Below, in pieces: positions 51,251 through 60,590 of a DNA stretch of 64,000 bases. This stretch comes from Paludibacteraceae bacterium. GTDB taxonomy: Bacteria; Bacteroidota; Bacteroidia; Bacteroidales; Paludibacteraceae. How positions within the stretch are numbered: the first letter of the stretch is position 1; each line of letters begins with the position of its first letter. Under the pieces are notes generated by a model that worked only from the letters and a program-made list of their open reading frames with translations, was not told the DNA's origin and searched no databases. The position numbers and the translations under genes are program-made. The DNA lies in the NCBI GenBank assembly GCA_024399965.1, contig JAKSNJ010000003.1:1-64000 (forward strand), in the 5' to 3' direction.

Positions 51251-54200
51251 TTACGATTTCACTTCTTCCAATTTATGTTCTTGGGCAATCCAAAGGAATC
51301 CCGATACTTCTGTATAGCCCATCTGCCGCAATAGGGTCATATACTCCTTCAGTTGCTTTTGATAGGCCTTTTTGTCGGCACCGAACTTGTAGTCCAGCAC
51401 CACGGCTTGCTGTCCGTTAATCATAACGCGGTCCATACGCCGTTCCTCGATTTCTCCGATGGAATCAGGGAAAAGTACGGTATCTTCACGCAAGATATGC
51501 CAATCGCCGGTAAACCACGATTGCAGTTGAGGATGAGATACGGTTTGGAGCAAGACATCTTCTATTTGGTCACGAATCTGCTCGGTAGGTATCTTGCCGG
51601 TAAAGTAGTAATCTGCCACCCGTTGTTTAACTGCCTGTTGGCACATTTCTACCGATGAATAAAGCCCGATTGCAGACATTATATCGTGGCAAACGGTTCC
51701 GAAGGTCTGACTATCCATTACAGGAACGGCATCGTCGGCAATGGTCCAACCGAACTTGCGTGCATCGCCTGACTGACGGAAGCAGATATGCGACTCGGAC
51801 GAGTACAGTACGGCCTTCAACTCATTGGAACGGTCCTGCTCTAATTGGAACACAAACGGTTTGGTGATACGTTTAGACACTTTGCGTTCCGCATCCCAAA
51901 ACTCCTCTCCCCACTGCATCGGTTCCAACGGTTCCCATTGCTTATTCGTATAGCGAACATTAAGTTCCGAAAAACCGTTGTATTGCTCGGCCAATACCTG
52001 TGCCACATTGTAGTCGGTATAATCCTTTTTCGCCACGTTGCACACATCACACCACACATACAGGCGTTTGGCAGCACGCGTGAACGCCACATAGAGCAGG
52101 TTGATATTATCTACCCGTTGCAAGATATGTTCCTCCACATAATCGCGTTCAAAACCGATTTCTTCCATCGTCGCTGTTTGCTGGATGGGCACTAACATAT
52201 CGTCCACCTCGCACCATAATTGTGCATTACGACGGTCTTCCTCCATCTCCCAGTCGCAGAACGGAATAAACACATTATCTGCCTCCAAGCCCTTGGAGGA
52301 GTGAATGGTCATCACCCGTATATTGTCCGATTCCGAGGCCGAGATGGCTGTTTGTTTCAGTTTATCGTCCCAATACTGCAAGAAACGCTGAATATCGGAC
52401 CCCTGCGAGGCCATATATTGGCGCAAACTATCGCGAAAACTGTTCACATAGGCGATGTCTTTCCCCATAAAACGCCCCTGTTCATCGCATAAATAGGTCC
52501 GTATAATCACCTCCACCATATCGCTCAACGCCATAGGGGTAGTCCGCAATTCGTCCAACGTAGTTAATCGGTCCACACCCACTATCTGCTGCAAGTAATA
52601 ACCGGCTATGGCATCGTGCAGCCAGATATACCGCAGGGCTTGCATAATCGTCAGTACCGACCGGCTGTACTCCAACTTAAAACTGTCGTTTGACACCAGT
52701 TCCACTTGCTGCAAATACGGATGAGCGCCATCTGCCTGTAGCGCGTCCAACACCGCCAACAGTTCTTCCAACTCGGCATTATTGCGAATCAAGATGAGCA
52801 TATCTTTGGCTTTCAGCCCTTGGTGCAACAGGTACTCCATCTTATCGAACATATCCGTCAGCATATCTGTTCTGACCTGCTTGCGGAGGTCACTTTGTTT
52901 CTTGTCAGCCGATTGGGGATAGAAGCGCAGTTGCACAAAACCGTGGGTATGTTCAGATGCATAGTAGTCGGACAGGTTCGTGCCATCATACCCCTCATCG
53001 TAGAGGGTGCCTATGTTGATATGGTATTTTTTGTAGCGTTCATCGGTCTTTTCCTTATCAATGAGGGAACTGAAAGTGGACAAATTAAACTGTACCACCT
53101 GCCGATGAGAACGGAAATTGCATTTCATCGGTTGCACCTTGTTGGTTTGGCACAGCTTGTCCATGATGGTCCAGTCGCCATTACGCCAACGGTAGATGCT
53201 TTGCTTGATGTCTCCCACGATAAGGGTACTGCCTTCGTGAGTGGAAAGAATTTCCTCCAATAACTTGGCAAAATTGCTCCATTGCAGCACGCTCGTATCT
53301 TGAAACTCGTCCAGCATGATATGCCGATAACGTATGCCGGCTTTCTCCAAGATAAATACCGCATCACCCCTCTTGAGGGCCTTGCATAGTATATTGGCGG
53401 TCTCGGCCAAGAGGCGGCTGTTATTATCGTGCAGGATTTGAGCCAGCACTTGCTGCAAGCGTCCCATCAGTGCGAGGTCGTTCAGGTGCTTGGTAATCAG
53501 CCGGTCTCGCAGCGCATACACACGCAACTGCTTTGCCAAATCCCGTATATGCGCCCACTCGCTTCGTACCGCCTCTACATCTTCCCCACCCTTGTATTTA
53601 GCAGCCCATGCTTGGGAGTCATCTATCGCAGCCGACACACTATCGGTAAAGGGTGTAAACACTTTGTCGTTCGCCGACGGGAGAGCCCCTGTCAGACAAG
53701 CGCGGTAATTATCCAACCGACTGATAAAACTCCTCTTTCCATCGGAAAAATCCTCTGCCACAAACCGTCCTGCACGCGCCAAAGCTTGCTTCAATTCCTC
53801 CACCTGCCCACTGCCCACTTTTTTCCAATTAACTCGGTCTTTCAGGTCTTGCAGGGCGTGGGTATCCGTTACCAATTGGTCAGACTTTTGCTGCAACAGT
53901 TCTTTGTATAGTTCTTTTGCCAAACTGATGAGCGATGCGCGAATGTTCCAGTTATTGCCCTCTTCCATTTGCTCCTTCATGCACCGCACTATCTCGTTCA
54001 TAGTGTCTTGGTCGTCCGCCTCGTCGGTTAATAACTGTTCGGTGGCTTTGCTGATAAGCGTATTGCTGTCCAACTCTACCGTATAACCGGAAGCGCCCTT
54101 CAGCACCTGCACCATACCGGCCAATAGCGTTTGCAGGAACGAGTCTATCGTACTCACGCACATCTGGTCGTAGTGGGACAAGATGTCGGCATATAACTCT

Positions 54201-54511
54201 GCCGCCTTGCTTTGGCAATAGGTATCGGTCAGTTGGGGCTGATGGTAACCCAATTCGCCATAGATGGTGCGCACCAGTTTGAGGAAACCCTGTGTCTCCT
54301 GACAATCAAACTCTTGCGTATCTGCTATGGCGTGCAGATAGGTCAAGATACGGTCCTTCATCTCGGCTGTGGCTTTGTTGGTGAACGTTACGGCCAATAT
54401 CTGCTTATAACTCTCGCCATGCAGTAGCAGCGCCACATATTGTGCCGCCAAGGCGAACGTCTTACCCGTTCCTGCCGATGCCTTACGTATCAGGATATTT
54501 GAATTTGTCAT
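51251..54511 (-). CDS. addA: AddA-type UvrD helicase-nuclease
   Basis: 1086 aa. Superfamily 1 helicase with Walker A ASAGTGKT (residues 11-18), motif Ia AVTFTNKATAEMKDRI, Walker B LDEFQDTS, motif III VGDIKQSIYRWR and motif VI LYVAFTRAAKRLYVW. The C-terminal nuclease motif is AVVLDYKFG. Its partner addB follows. The promoter at 54531-54562 is divergent from rmuC, another recombination gene. Confidence 0.93.
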   Translation of the reverse strand: MTNSNILIRKASAGTGKTFALAAQYVALLLHGESYKQILAVTFTNKATAEMKDRILTYLHAIADTQEFDCQETQGFLKLVRTIYGELGYHQPQLTDTYCQSKAAELYADILSHYDQMCVSTIDSFLQTLLAGMVQVLKGASGYTVELDSNTLISKATEQLLTDEADDQDTMNEIVRCMKEQMEEGNNWNIRASLISLAKELYKELLQQKSDQLVTDTHALQDLKDRVNWKKVGSGQVEELKQALARAGRFVAEDFSDGKRSFISRLDNYRACLTGALPSANDKVFTPFTDSVSAAIDDSQAWAAKYKGGEDVEAVRSEWAHIRDLAKQLRVYALRDRLITKHLNDLALMGRLQQVLAQILHDNNSRLLAETANILCKALKRGDAVFILEKAGIRYRHIMLDEFQDTSVLQWSNFAKLLEEILSTHEGSTLIVGDIKQSIYRWRNGDWTIMDKLCQTNKVQPMKCNFRSHRQVVQFNLSTFSSLIDKEKTDERYKKYHINIGTLYDEGYDGTNLSDYYASEHTHGFVQLRFYPQSADKKQSDLRKQVRTDMLTDMFDKMEYLLHQGLKAKDMLILIRNNAELEELLAVLDALQADGAHPYLQQVELVSNDSFKLEYSRSVLTIMQALRYIWLHDAIAGYYLQQIVGVDRLTTLDELRTTPMALSDMVEVIIRTYLCDEQGRFMGKDIAYVNSFRDSLRQYMASQGSDIQRFLQYWDDKLKQTAISASESDNIRVMTIHSSKGLEADNVFIPFCDWEMEEDRRNAQLWCEVDDMLVPIQQTATMEEIGFERDYVEEHILQRVDNINLLYVAFTRAAKRLYVWCDVCNVAKKDYTDYNVAQVLAEQYNGFSELNVRYTNKQWEPLEPMQWGEEFWDAERKVSKRITKPFVFQLEQDRSNELKAVLYSSESHICFRQSGDARKFGWTIADDAVPVMDSQTFGTVCHDIMSAIGLYSSVEMCQQAVKQRVADYYFTGKIPTEQIRDQIEDVLLQTVSHPQLQSWFTGDWHILREDTVLFPDSIGEIEERRMDRVMINGQQAVVLDYKFGADKKAYQKQLKEYMTLLRQMGYTEVSGFLWIAQEHKLEEVKS

Positions 54512-54530
54512 TTCCTACCGGTTTACCTTG

Positions 54531-54562
54531 CAAAGATAGGTAAAAAAAATGAATTATACAAA
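54531..54562 (-). promoter_or_regulatory. Promoter of addAB
   Basis: Minus strand: TTTG (54559-54562), 20-nt spacer, TATCTTTG (54531-54538). Confidence 0.85.
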
Positions 54563-54587
54563 TTCCAACTGCACTTTTCCGAAAAAA

Positions 54588-54619
54588 TTTGCATAATTCG
54601 AAATATCTTTGTAACTTTG
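54588..54619 (+). promoter_or_regulatory. Promoter of rmuC
   Basis: TTTG (54588-54591), 20-nt spacer, TAACTTTG (54612-54619), 21 bases before the ATG. Confidence 0.88.
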
Positions 54620-54640
54620 CACCGCTAAAACATACGGATT

Positions 54641-55732
54641 ATGGTGAACCTTTTATTTTTTCTCGCCGGATTTATTCTTGCCGGCATCATTGCTTTCTTT
54701 GTTTTCAAGCAGCAGCAGAAATATGCCCAAGCCCAGTTGGATCTGTTGTCCGAACGGTTTGAATCCACCTCGCAACGGATGATTAAGGAGCGGTCAGAGG
54801 CGCTTACGCAAGCCAATTCGGAGCATATCGGCAACCTGCTCAATCCCCTCAAGATGGAGATGGAGAACGTGCGCAAACTGATGAACGACACCCGTTCTGC
54901 CAACGAGAAAAGCAATTCGTCCCTTGAGGGCAAGTTGGAGGAGATGATGAAGCAGACCACCCAAATCAGCAAGGACGCCACCAATCTGGCCGATGCCCTC
55001 AAGAACCGCGGTAAAGTGCATGGCGACTGGGGCGAACAGGTGTTGGAAGACATCCTGACCGGCAGCGGATTGATTAGGGATAAGGAGTTCACCACCCAAG
55101 AGAGTTTTAAGGGGGAGAACGGCAACGAACTGCGGCCCGACGTGGTCATTAACTTGTCCGACGGCAAGCGTATTGTGGTTGATTCCAAAGCGTCCATTAC
55201 GGCCTATACCGATGCACTCGGAGCCGACAATACGGTCGAGCAGGAGCAACTGATTCGCAGCCACTACGAGTCTGTCAAAAAGCACGTGGACGAACTGGCA
55301 GCCAAGCAGTACCCGAAATACGTGGACGGGTCGCTGCAATATGTGCTGATGTTCATTCCCAACGAGGGAGCGTATGTCATGGCGATGAACTACCATAACG
55401 GGTTGGCACAAGAGGCCTTCCGCAAGGGCATCGTTATCGTCAACCCCACCAACCTCATGTTAGTGCTTAACTTGGTGTGGCAGACGTGGCAGAACCTGCG
55501 GCAGGAAGATAATTGTAAGGAAATCTTGCGCGTGGCTACCAACCTGCACGACAAAGTCGTGGGTATAGTGGACACCTGCGCTACATTGGGCAATCAACTC
55601 AGCACCGCCCAACGCACTTTTGATACGCTCACCAATCAGGTCAGTTCGGGTACCGGCAACCTATTAGGACGTGTCGAGGGTATGCGTGCATTGGGTGTGG
55701 CCAGTCCCAAGCGGCCTAAGGTTAAGTCGTAA
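54641..55732 (+). CDS. rmuC: RmuC-family DNA recombination protein
   Basis: 363 aa. An N-terminal membrane helix (LLFFLAGFILAGIIAFFVF) and a long coiled coil (about 25-125) precede the RmuC nuclease-like domain: GDWGEQVLEDIL, ELRPDVVINLSDGKRIVVDSKAS and YVLMFIPNEGAYVMAM. RmuC limits DNA rearrangement at inverted repeats. Its 3' end overlaps that of convergent clpB by 11 bp. Confidence 0.95.
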   Translation: MVNLLFFLAGFILAGIIAFFVFKQQQKYAQAQLDLLSERFESTSQRMIKERSEALTQANSEHIGNLLNPLKMEMENVRKLMNDTRSANEKSNSSLEGKLEEMMKQTTQISKDATNLADALKNRGKVHGDWGEQVLEDILTGSGLIRDKEFTTQESFKGENGNELRPDVVINLSDGKRIVVDSKASITAYTDALGADNTVEQEQLIRSHYESVKKHVDELAAKQYPKYVDGSLQYVLMFIPNEGAYVMAMNYHNGLAQEAFRKGIVIVNPTNLMLVLNLVWQTWQNLRQEDNCKEILRVATNLHDKVVGIVDTCATLGNQLSTAQRTFDTLTNQVSSGTGNLLGRVEGMRALGVASPKRPKVKS

Positions 55733-57794
55733 ACCTCAGTTCACCATCTTTCACATCTACCACCACGGGCTTTTTCACATCTACCTGACCGGCTATGATA
55801 CGCTTGCTCAGGTCGTTGAGAATTAGCCGTTGAATGGCCCGTTTCACGGGACGCGCACCGAACTGCGGGTCGTAACCCTCTTTGGCGATATAGCGTACCG
55901 CATCGTCCGTAACGCGCAACTCGATGCCCTGCTCTTTCAGCATGTGGTAGATACGACCTATCTGCAACCGTACCACCTCTTGGATATGTTCCTCGCTCAG
56001 TTCGTCAAAGTGAATGATGTCGTCTATTCGGTTGATGAACTCCGGCCGCACTTGTGCCCGCAACTGTTCTTCGCTCAGGTTGCTCGTCAGGATGATAAGG
56101 GTGTTTTTGAAGTTCACCACACGCCCTTTGTTGTCGGTCAGGCGACCATCGTCCAGCAGTTGCAGCAGCACATTAAATACGTCGGGGTGGGCCTTTTCCA
56201 TCTCGTCAAACAGCACCACCGAATAGGGTTTGCGCCGTATCGCCTCGGTCAGTTGACCGCCCTCGTCATAACCCACATATCCGGGAGGCGCACCTATCAG
56301 TCGGGTGGCAGAAAATTTCTCTTGGTACTCGCTCATGTCGATACGGGTAATCATGTTCTCGTCGTCAAACAGATAGTCCGCCAAGGCCTTTGCCAACTCT
56401 GTTTTGCCCACACCTGTCGTGCCTAAGAAGATGAACGAACCAATCGGTCGTTTGGGGTCTTGCAGTCCGGCTCGCGAACGACGAATAGCGTCCGAAACGG
56501 CCTCTATGGCGGGCTCTTGACCTATCACGCGCTTGTGCAATTCGGCTTCCAAGTTCAGCAGTTTATCTTTCTCGCTTTGCAGCATTTTGTTCACGGGTAT
56601 GCCGGTCCAGCGCGCCACTACTTCGGCGATGTCGTCCTCATCTACTTCTTCTTTTATCAAGTTATGCACCGTGCATTGTGCATCGTCAATCGTACATCCT
56701 GCCAATTGCTCTTGGGCTGCTTTTATGTTGGCCTCGGCCTCTTGCAGTTTGCTGTAACGTATCTCGGCCACCTTGCCGTAGTTGCCTTCACGTTCAGCCA
56801 CTTCGGCTTCGTGTTTGAGTTGTTCGATACGGGCTTTCTCGTTTTGAATGGTTGCCACATATCCTTTTTCTTTCTCCCATTGGGCATTCATGGTGGCGCG
56901 CTCGGAGTTCAGCACCTCCAATTTGCTGTTGATTTCTTTCTCTTTGGGTTCGTTTTTCTCACGACGAATGGCCTCACGTTCTATCTCTAATTGCTTGATT
57001 TGGCGGTCTAAGTTGTCCAATTCTTCGGGTTTGCTATCTACCTCCAACCGCAGTTTGGCGGCTGCTTCGTCCACAAGGTCGATGGCCTTGTCCGGCAGGA
57101 AACGGTCCGTTATATAGCGTGCCGACAACCCTACCGCAGCGATTAAGGCATCGTCTTTGATGCGCACTTTGTGGTGGGTCTCATATTTCTCTTTCAGTCC
57201 ACGCAAGATGGATATGGTGGCGGCCTCGTCGGGCTCATCTACGGTCACTTTTTGGAAACGGCGTTCCAATGCCTTGTCGGTCTCAAAGTATTTTTGGTAC
57301 TCGTCCAATGTAGTGGCACCTATGGCACGCAGGTCGCCACGCGCCAAGGCGGGCTTCAGTATATTGGCGGCGTCCATGGCTCCGGACGATTTTCCGGCAC
57401 CGACCAAGGTGTGTATTTCGTCGATGAATAGGACTATTTCGCCGGCTGCTTCCACCACTTCGTTGATGACGCCTTTCAGCCGTTCTTCAAACTCGCCTTG
57501 GTATTTGGCACCGGCTATTAGGGCGCCCATGTCCAAACTGTAGATTTGTTTTTTCTTCAGGTTTTCGGGTACGTCGCCGCTGATGATACGTTGTGCCAAG
57601 CCCTCGGCTATGGCGGTTTTGCCCACGCCGGGTTCACCGATTAAGATGGGATTGTTTTTGGTGCGTCTGCTCAGTATTTGCAGCACGCGCCGTATTTCAT
57701 CGTCTCGCCCTATTACAGGGTCTAATTTGCCATTCTTGGCCCGTTCGCATAGGTTAATCGCGAACTTCTCTAAGTTTTCATTTTTCTTTTCCAT
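55722..57794 (-). CDS. clpB: ClpB disaggregase lacking the N-terminal domain
   Basis: 690 aa; full ClpB is about 860. It starts at the linker before NBD1 ([12 protein letters not shown]). NBD1 has Walker A GEPGVGKT and Walker [10 protein letters not shown], then the coiled-coil M-domain (about 260-400). NBD2 has [21 protein letters not shown] and the RPEFINRID arginine-finger region. Two oddities: the roughly 150-residue substrate-binding N-domain is absent with no remnant upstream, and the stretch between TSN and RPEF is about 30 residues shorter than usual. A 14-residue insertion ([14 protein letters not shown]) at the end of the M-domain comes from a 7-bp repeat. It should still disaggregate proteins with a DnaK partner. 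Confidence 0.93.
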   Translation of the reverse strand: MEKKNENLEKFAINLCERAKNGKLDPVIGRDDEIRRVLQILSRRTKNNPILIGEPGVGKTAIAEGLAQRIISGDVPENLKKKQIYSLDMGALIAGAKYQGEFEERLKGVINEVVEAAGEIVLFIDEIHTLVGAGKSSGAMDAANILKPALARGDLRAIGATTLDEYQKYFETDKALERRFQKVTVDEPDEAATISILRGLKEKYETHHKVRIKDDALIAAVGLSARYITDRFLPDKAIDLVDEAAAKLRLEVDSKPEELDNLDRQIKQLEIEREAIRREKNEPKEKEINSKLEVLNSERATMNAQWEKEKGYVATIQNEKARIEQLKHEAEVAEREGNYGKVAEIRYSKLQEAEANIKAAQEQLAGCTIDDAQCTVHNLIKEEVDEDDIAEVVARWTGIPVNKMLQSEKDKLLNLEAELHKRVIGQEPAIEAVSDAIRRSRAGLQDPKRPIGSFIFLGTTGVGKTELAKALADYLFDDENMITRIDMSEYQEKFSATRLIGAPPGYVGYDEGGQLTEAIRRKPYSVVLFDEMEKAHPDVFNVLLQLLDDGRLTDNKGRVVNFKNTLIILTSNLSEEQLRAQVRPEFINRIDDIIHFDELSEEHIQEVVRLQIGRIYHMLKEQGIELRVTDDAVRYIAKEGYDPQFGARPVKRAIQRLILNDLSKRIIAGQVDVKKPVVVDVKDGELRFTT
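56661..56702. repeat. 7-bp array inside clpB
   Basis: Six units: GTTATGC, ACCGTGC, ATTGTGC, ATCGTCA, ATCGTAC, ATCCTGC. Exactly 14 codons in frame; shares units with the array in the histidine kinase. Confidence 0.85.
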
Positions 57795-57816
57795 AGTGCT
57801 ATATTGTTTAGTTCTG

Positions 57817-57942
57817 TTATCTATTATCTATTGTCTATTATCTATTACCTATTCTCTACCACCTACTACCTACCACCTACTACCTACCACCTACTACCTA
57901 CTACCTACTACCTACCACCTACTACCTACCACCTACTATCTC
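57817..57942. repeat. 7-bp minisatellite upstream of clpB, 18 units
   Basis: Six units of TTATCTA type drift into twelve units of CYACCTA. All are in one 7-bp phase, so the two word types belong to one evolving array. The CYACCTA part is the reverse complement of the array at 29276-29370. It occupies the clpB 5' region; no standard promoter was found there. Confidence 0.92.
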
Positions 57943-58019
57943 CACTCTCAAATCCTGTACCAAACCGCCAATACTGCCAAAATGGCAGACATCTGTCACG
58001 CTTCACTCTTCCCTCATTG

Positions 58020-58074
58020 TAGATGTTATTCCTATGCTATTACCGTACTATTGCTGTACTATTGCCGTGCTATA
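58020..58074. repeat. 11-bp tandem array, five units
   Basis: Units: TAGATGTTATT, CCTATGCTATT, ACCGTACTATT, GCTGTACTATT, GCCGTGCTATA. It lies in the gap between clpB and the PrsW operon. Confidence 0.75.
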
Positions 58075-58174
58075 AATAAAGTATGGAAATAAGGTAGCAG
58101 TAGTGCCCCAACCGAATTCTGACCGTGCATCCGCTACTTGAATAGCGACTATTTGAAACAAAAAAAATCATTTT

Positions 58175-58202
58175 CAATTCTCAATTTTCAATTTTCCATT
58201 CA
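58175..58202. repeat. 7-bp array next to the PrsW-operon promoter
   Basis: Units CAATTCT, CAATTTT, CAATTTT, CCATTCA, ending 5 bases before the -33 box at 58208. Confidence 0.7.
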
Positions 58203-58207
58203 AAAAG

Positions 58208-58239
58208 TTTGCGTATTCCAAAATTTCTTTGTACCTTTG
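58208..58239 (+). promoter_or_regulatory. Promoter of the PrsW-WG-RyR-TIR operon
   Basis: TTTG (58208-58211), 20-nt spacer, TACCTTTG (58232-58239). It is the only promoter of this type found between 58200 and the window end. Confidence 0.88.
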
Positions 58240-58277
58240 CACGCGAAAAGGACAATAATTATTTAGAATTACGCATT

Positions 58278-59336
58278 ATGAAATCATGTCCCAAATGCCA
58301 ACATCAAAACGAAGATGAAGCACTTTTTTGCAGCCAATGTGGAACTTCATTAACTTCAAAACGCACAAAGAAATCCCTATTGGAACGTGTCAACACTTAC
58401 GTCGGCAATGACAAACCGGCCAAACTCAATTGGAAAGTGTTATTTACAGATGTTTTCAAAAAGCACACACTAGACGAAGCGGAGGAAATTTTCATTGCTG
58501 GAACCAAGTCCACCACGCCTATTCTCAAAAACGTTACCGCCACATGGCCACATCCTTGGCTATATAGTCGTGTTTTAACGGCATGTATTCTATCATTTGC
58601 CATATTATTGTGTTCCGCAATGTTATTCGACAACACCGTTGTCATACCGGGAATTATTATGTTGGGGTCATTTGCCATACCGGTAGCCACATTAGTTTTA
58701 TTTATGGAAATGAACATATTCAGGGATGTCAGTTTCTATGAAATTGCGAAATTCTTTCTCATTGGTGGTTGTGCCTCCATACTATTGACACTCATTTTAG
58801 ACTCCTATTTCTTTTCTGGTTATTTAACCACTATGAGTGCCATTGTAATTGGCATCATAGAAGAAACCGCCAAATTATTGATGATTTTCTTCTTCATACG
58901 CAAAACGCCTTATCGTTCCATTCTTGCCGGATTGTTAATAGGAGCTGCCATCGGTTCCGGATTTGCTGCCTTTGAATCAGCCGGCTATGCATTTGATATG
59001 TTGCTCGATAGCGACAATAATGGTATGCTCCTCGTAATTGGTTTACGGGCGTTGGTGGCCCCCGGTGGCCATATCGCATGGGGTGCCATCACCGGTGCAG
59101 CATTGATGATAGCCGCCAATCATGGAGATATAACACCCAAATTGATGTTCAAACCTGAATTTACTCGTTTATTTATCATACCTGTTGTGTTGCATGCGCT
59201 TTGGGATATGCCATGGTGCAGCTATGTGGGTTACGCACTATTACTCATTGGGGTATGGGTGCTCATTATGCTCTTTTTCAACGTAGGTTTGAATGAAGCA
59301 GAAAAAATGGTCAAAGAGTCTAGTGAAGAAAATTAA
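58278..59336 (+). CDS. PrsW-family intramembrane protease with zinc ribbon
   Basis: 352 aa from ATG 58278. An N-terminal zinc ribbon (Cys4, Cys7, Cys18 and Cys21: CPKCQ...CSQCG) is followed by a cytoplasmic linker and about eight membrane helices. Glutamic-type PrsW (M82) motifs are all present: EETAK (Glu195-Glu196), AAFESAGY (Glu233), GGHIAWG (His265) and LHALWD (His306, Asp310). PrsW-type enzymes cut membrane proteins to start signalling. Here it heads a run of co-directional genes ending in TIR and RyR proteins; the next gene starts 11 bp later. It might activate or release one of them. Confidence 0.92.
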   Translation: MKSCPKCQHQNEDEALFCSQCGTSLTSKRTKKSLLERVNTYVGNDKPAKLNWKVLFTDVFKKHTLDEAEEIFIAGTKSTTPILKNVTATWPHPWLYSRVLTACILSFAILLCSAMLFDNTVVIPGIIMLGSFAIPVATLVLFMEMNIFRDVSFYEIAKFFLIGGCASILLTLILDSYFFSGYLTTMSAIVIGIIEETAKLLMIFFFIRKTPYRSILAGLLIGAAIGSGFAAFESAGYAFDMLLDSDNNGMLLVIGLRALVAPGGHIAWGAITGAALMIAANHGDITPKLMFKPEFTRLFIIPVVLHALWDMPWCSYVGYALLLIGVWVLIMLFFNVGLNEAEKMVKESSEEN

Positions 59337-59347
59337 ATAATAAGCGT

Positions 59348-60265
59348 ATGAAAAACATTTTTTGGAAGATAGTTACAATTCTGTTTTGGATTTTTGTGAC
59401 AGCAACGCTTGTATGGAAAGTCATTACATTTTTTGACGAAGACTTTTTCACAGATATCTGCAACAACCACGACGAATCCACCGACTACTCATGGGTTGAG
59501 TATAGGGCTGTTTGGCACAATGATTCTATATCTGTTTATCATTCTAAAGATGGACATTATTATTATGTTCTTGATGATTTTGGTTTCTGTGTTTTGGATA
59601 GTATTGACGAAATACAACCGGATTTCAAGGCAACGGGCTCATCACCGATATGGTTTAGAAAAGGTAATCTTCGCGGCTACATATCGTCCAGCACCGGTCA
59701 TGCAATTATCCCTGCTCAATATGATAAAGCATGGTTCTTTAGAGAAGGAAAAGCAGCTGTGCTGAAAGAGCAGCAATTGATGTTTATCAACGAACAAGGT
59801 GAGGTGATTTTGGACGATGATTGGGAAGATGCCGGTTGGGTGGACTTTGTGTTTAAGAACAATCATTGTGTAGTTTGCAAGAACGACAAATTGGGGTTGA
59901 TAGACGGTGATGGTAACTATATTGTGCAACCGGAATGTATTGACATTATCACAAGGGACAATGGCTATTACATTATGAAAGAAAACTTTGAGGTGTCTCG
60001 TTATGACTGGGATGGGCATTTGGAGCAATCTATGTGTTTTTATAGCATTGAACCTATTGAAGATGAAAATGGCTATACTATGAGTTGTTTTGCTTATCGC
60101 ACAGAACCCAATCACGTAGGATTGATGGATGCCGATGGCAATATACTCTGTCCGCCTTGCTATCGCAGGATACAAGGTGTTACCGACCGTCTCTATCTTG
60201 GCTATCGTGATGACTATGACTACGACCGGATGCAACTGGGTGAACTGATTCAAGCAGGATATTAG
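59348..60265 (+). CDS. WG-repeat protein with membrane anchor
   Basis: 305 aa. One N-terminal membrane helix (FWKIVTILFWIFVTATLVW), then an extracytoplasmic beta-rich region of WG/KWG-type repeats: RGYISSSTGHAIIPAQYD, LGLIDGDGNYIVQPECIDI and VGLMDADGNILCPPCYRRI. WG repeats act as binding modules. It lies between PrsW and the RyR genes, 18 bp before the RyR gene, and may sense a signal at the membrane. It is not related to the T9SS proteins elsewhere in the window. Confidence 0.85.
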   Translation: MKNIFWKIVTILFWIFVTATLVWKVITFFDEDFFTDICNNHDESTDYSWVEYRAVWHNDSISVYHSKDGHYYYVLDDFGFCVLDSIDEIQPDFKATGSSPIWFRKGNLRGYISSSTGHAIIPAQYDKAWFFREGKAAVLKEQQLMFINEQGEVILDDDWEDAGWVDFVFKNNHCVVCKNDKLGLIDGDGNYIVQPECIDIITRDNGYYIMKENFEVSRYDWDGHLEQSMCFYSIEPIEDENGYTMSCFAYRTEPNHVGLMDADGNILCPPCYRRIQGVTDRLYLGYRDDYDYDRMQLGELIQAGY

Positions 60266-60283
60266 TAAAATGTAACTTATTGT

Positions 60284-60586
60284 ATGAAGAGAAAAATATA
60301 TACCCCTTCTCCGGTAGATACTAGCAGTGTAGCTCTGCCGTTAGAATTGCAACCTTTGGTAGAAACCATAGCTGCCAATGTGCATAGTGTGTGGGCGCAA
60401 GGACGAATTAGCGAGGGGTGGACCTATGGACCAACTCGTGATGATGCTGCTAAGCAGACTCCTTGCCTTATGCCGTATGACCAACTGCCTGAAACAGAAA
60501 AAGCCTATGACCGCCAAACAGCAATGGAAACATTGAAACTGATTGTGAAACTAGGTTGGAAAATAGAAAAACAGAAACTATATTGA
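60284..60586 (+). CDS. Stand-alone RyR-domain protein
   Basis: 100 aa, essentially one RyR domain (the repeat found in ryanodine receptors). Signatures in order: VETIAANVHSVWAQGRI, SEGWTYGPTRDD, CLMPYDQLPETEK, YDRQTAMETLKLIVKLG. Residues 1-20 are a short basic lead. RyR domains in bacteria are known from predicted conflict and signalling gene clusters, where they have been proposed to bind nucleotide-like ligands. That role is inference for this gene. It ends 4 bp before the TrkA-RyR gene, so the two are tightly coupled. Confidence 0.92.
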   Translation: MKRKIYTPSPVDTSSVALPLELQPLVETIAANVHSVWAQGRISEGWTYGPTRDDAAKQTPCLMPYDQLPETEKAYDRQTAMETLKLIVKLGWKIEKQKLY

Positions 60587-60590
60587 TGTT

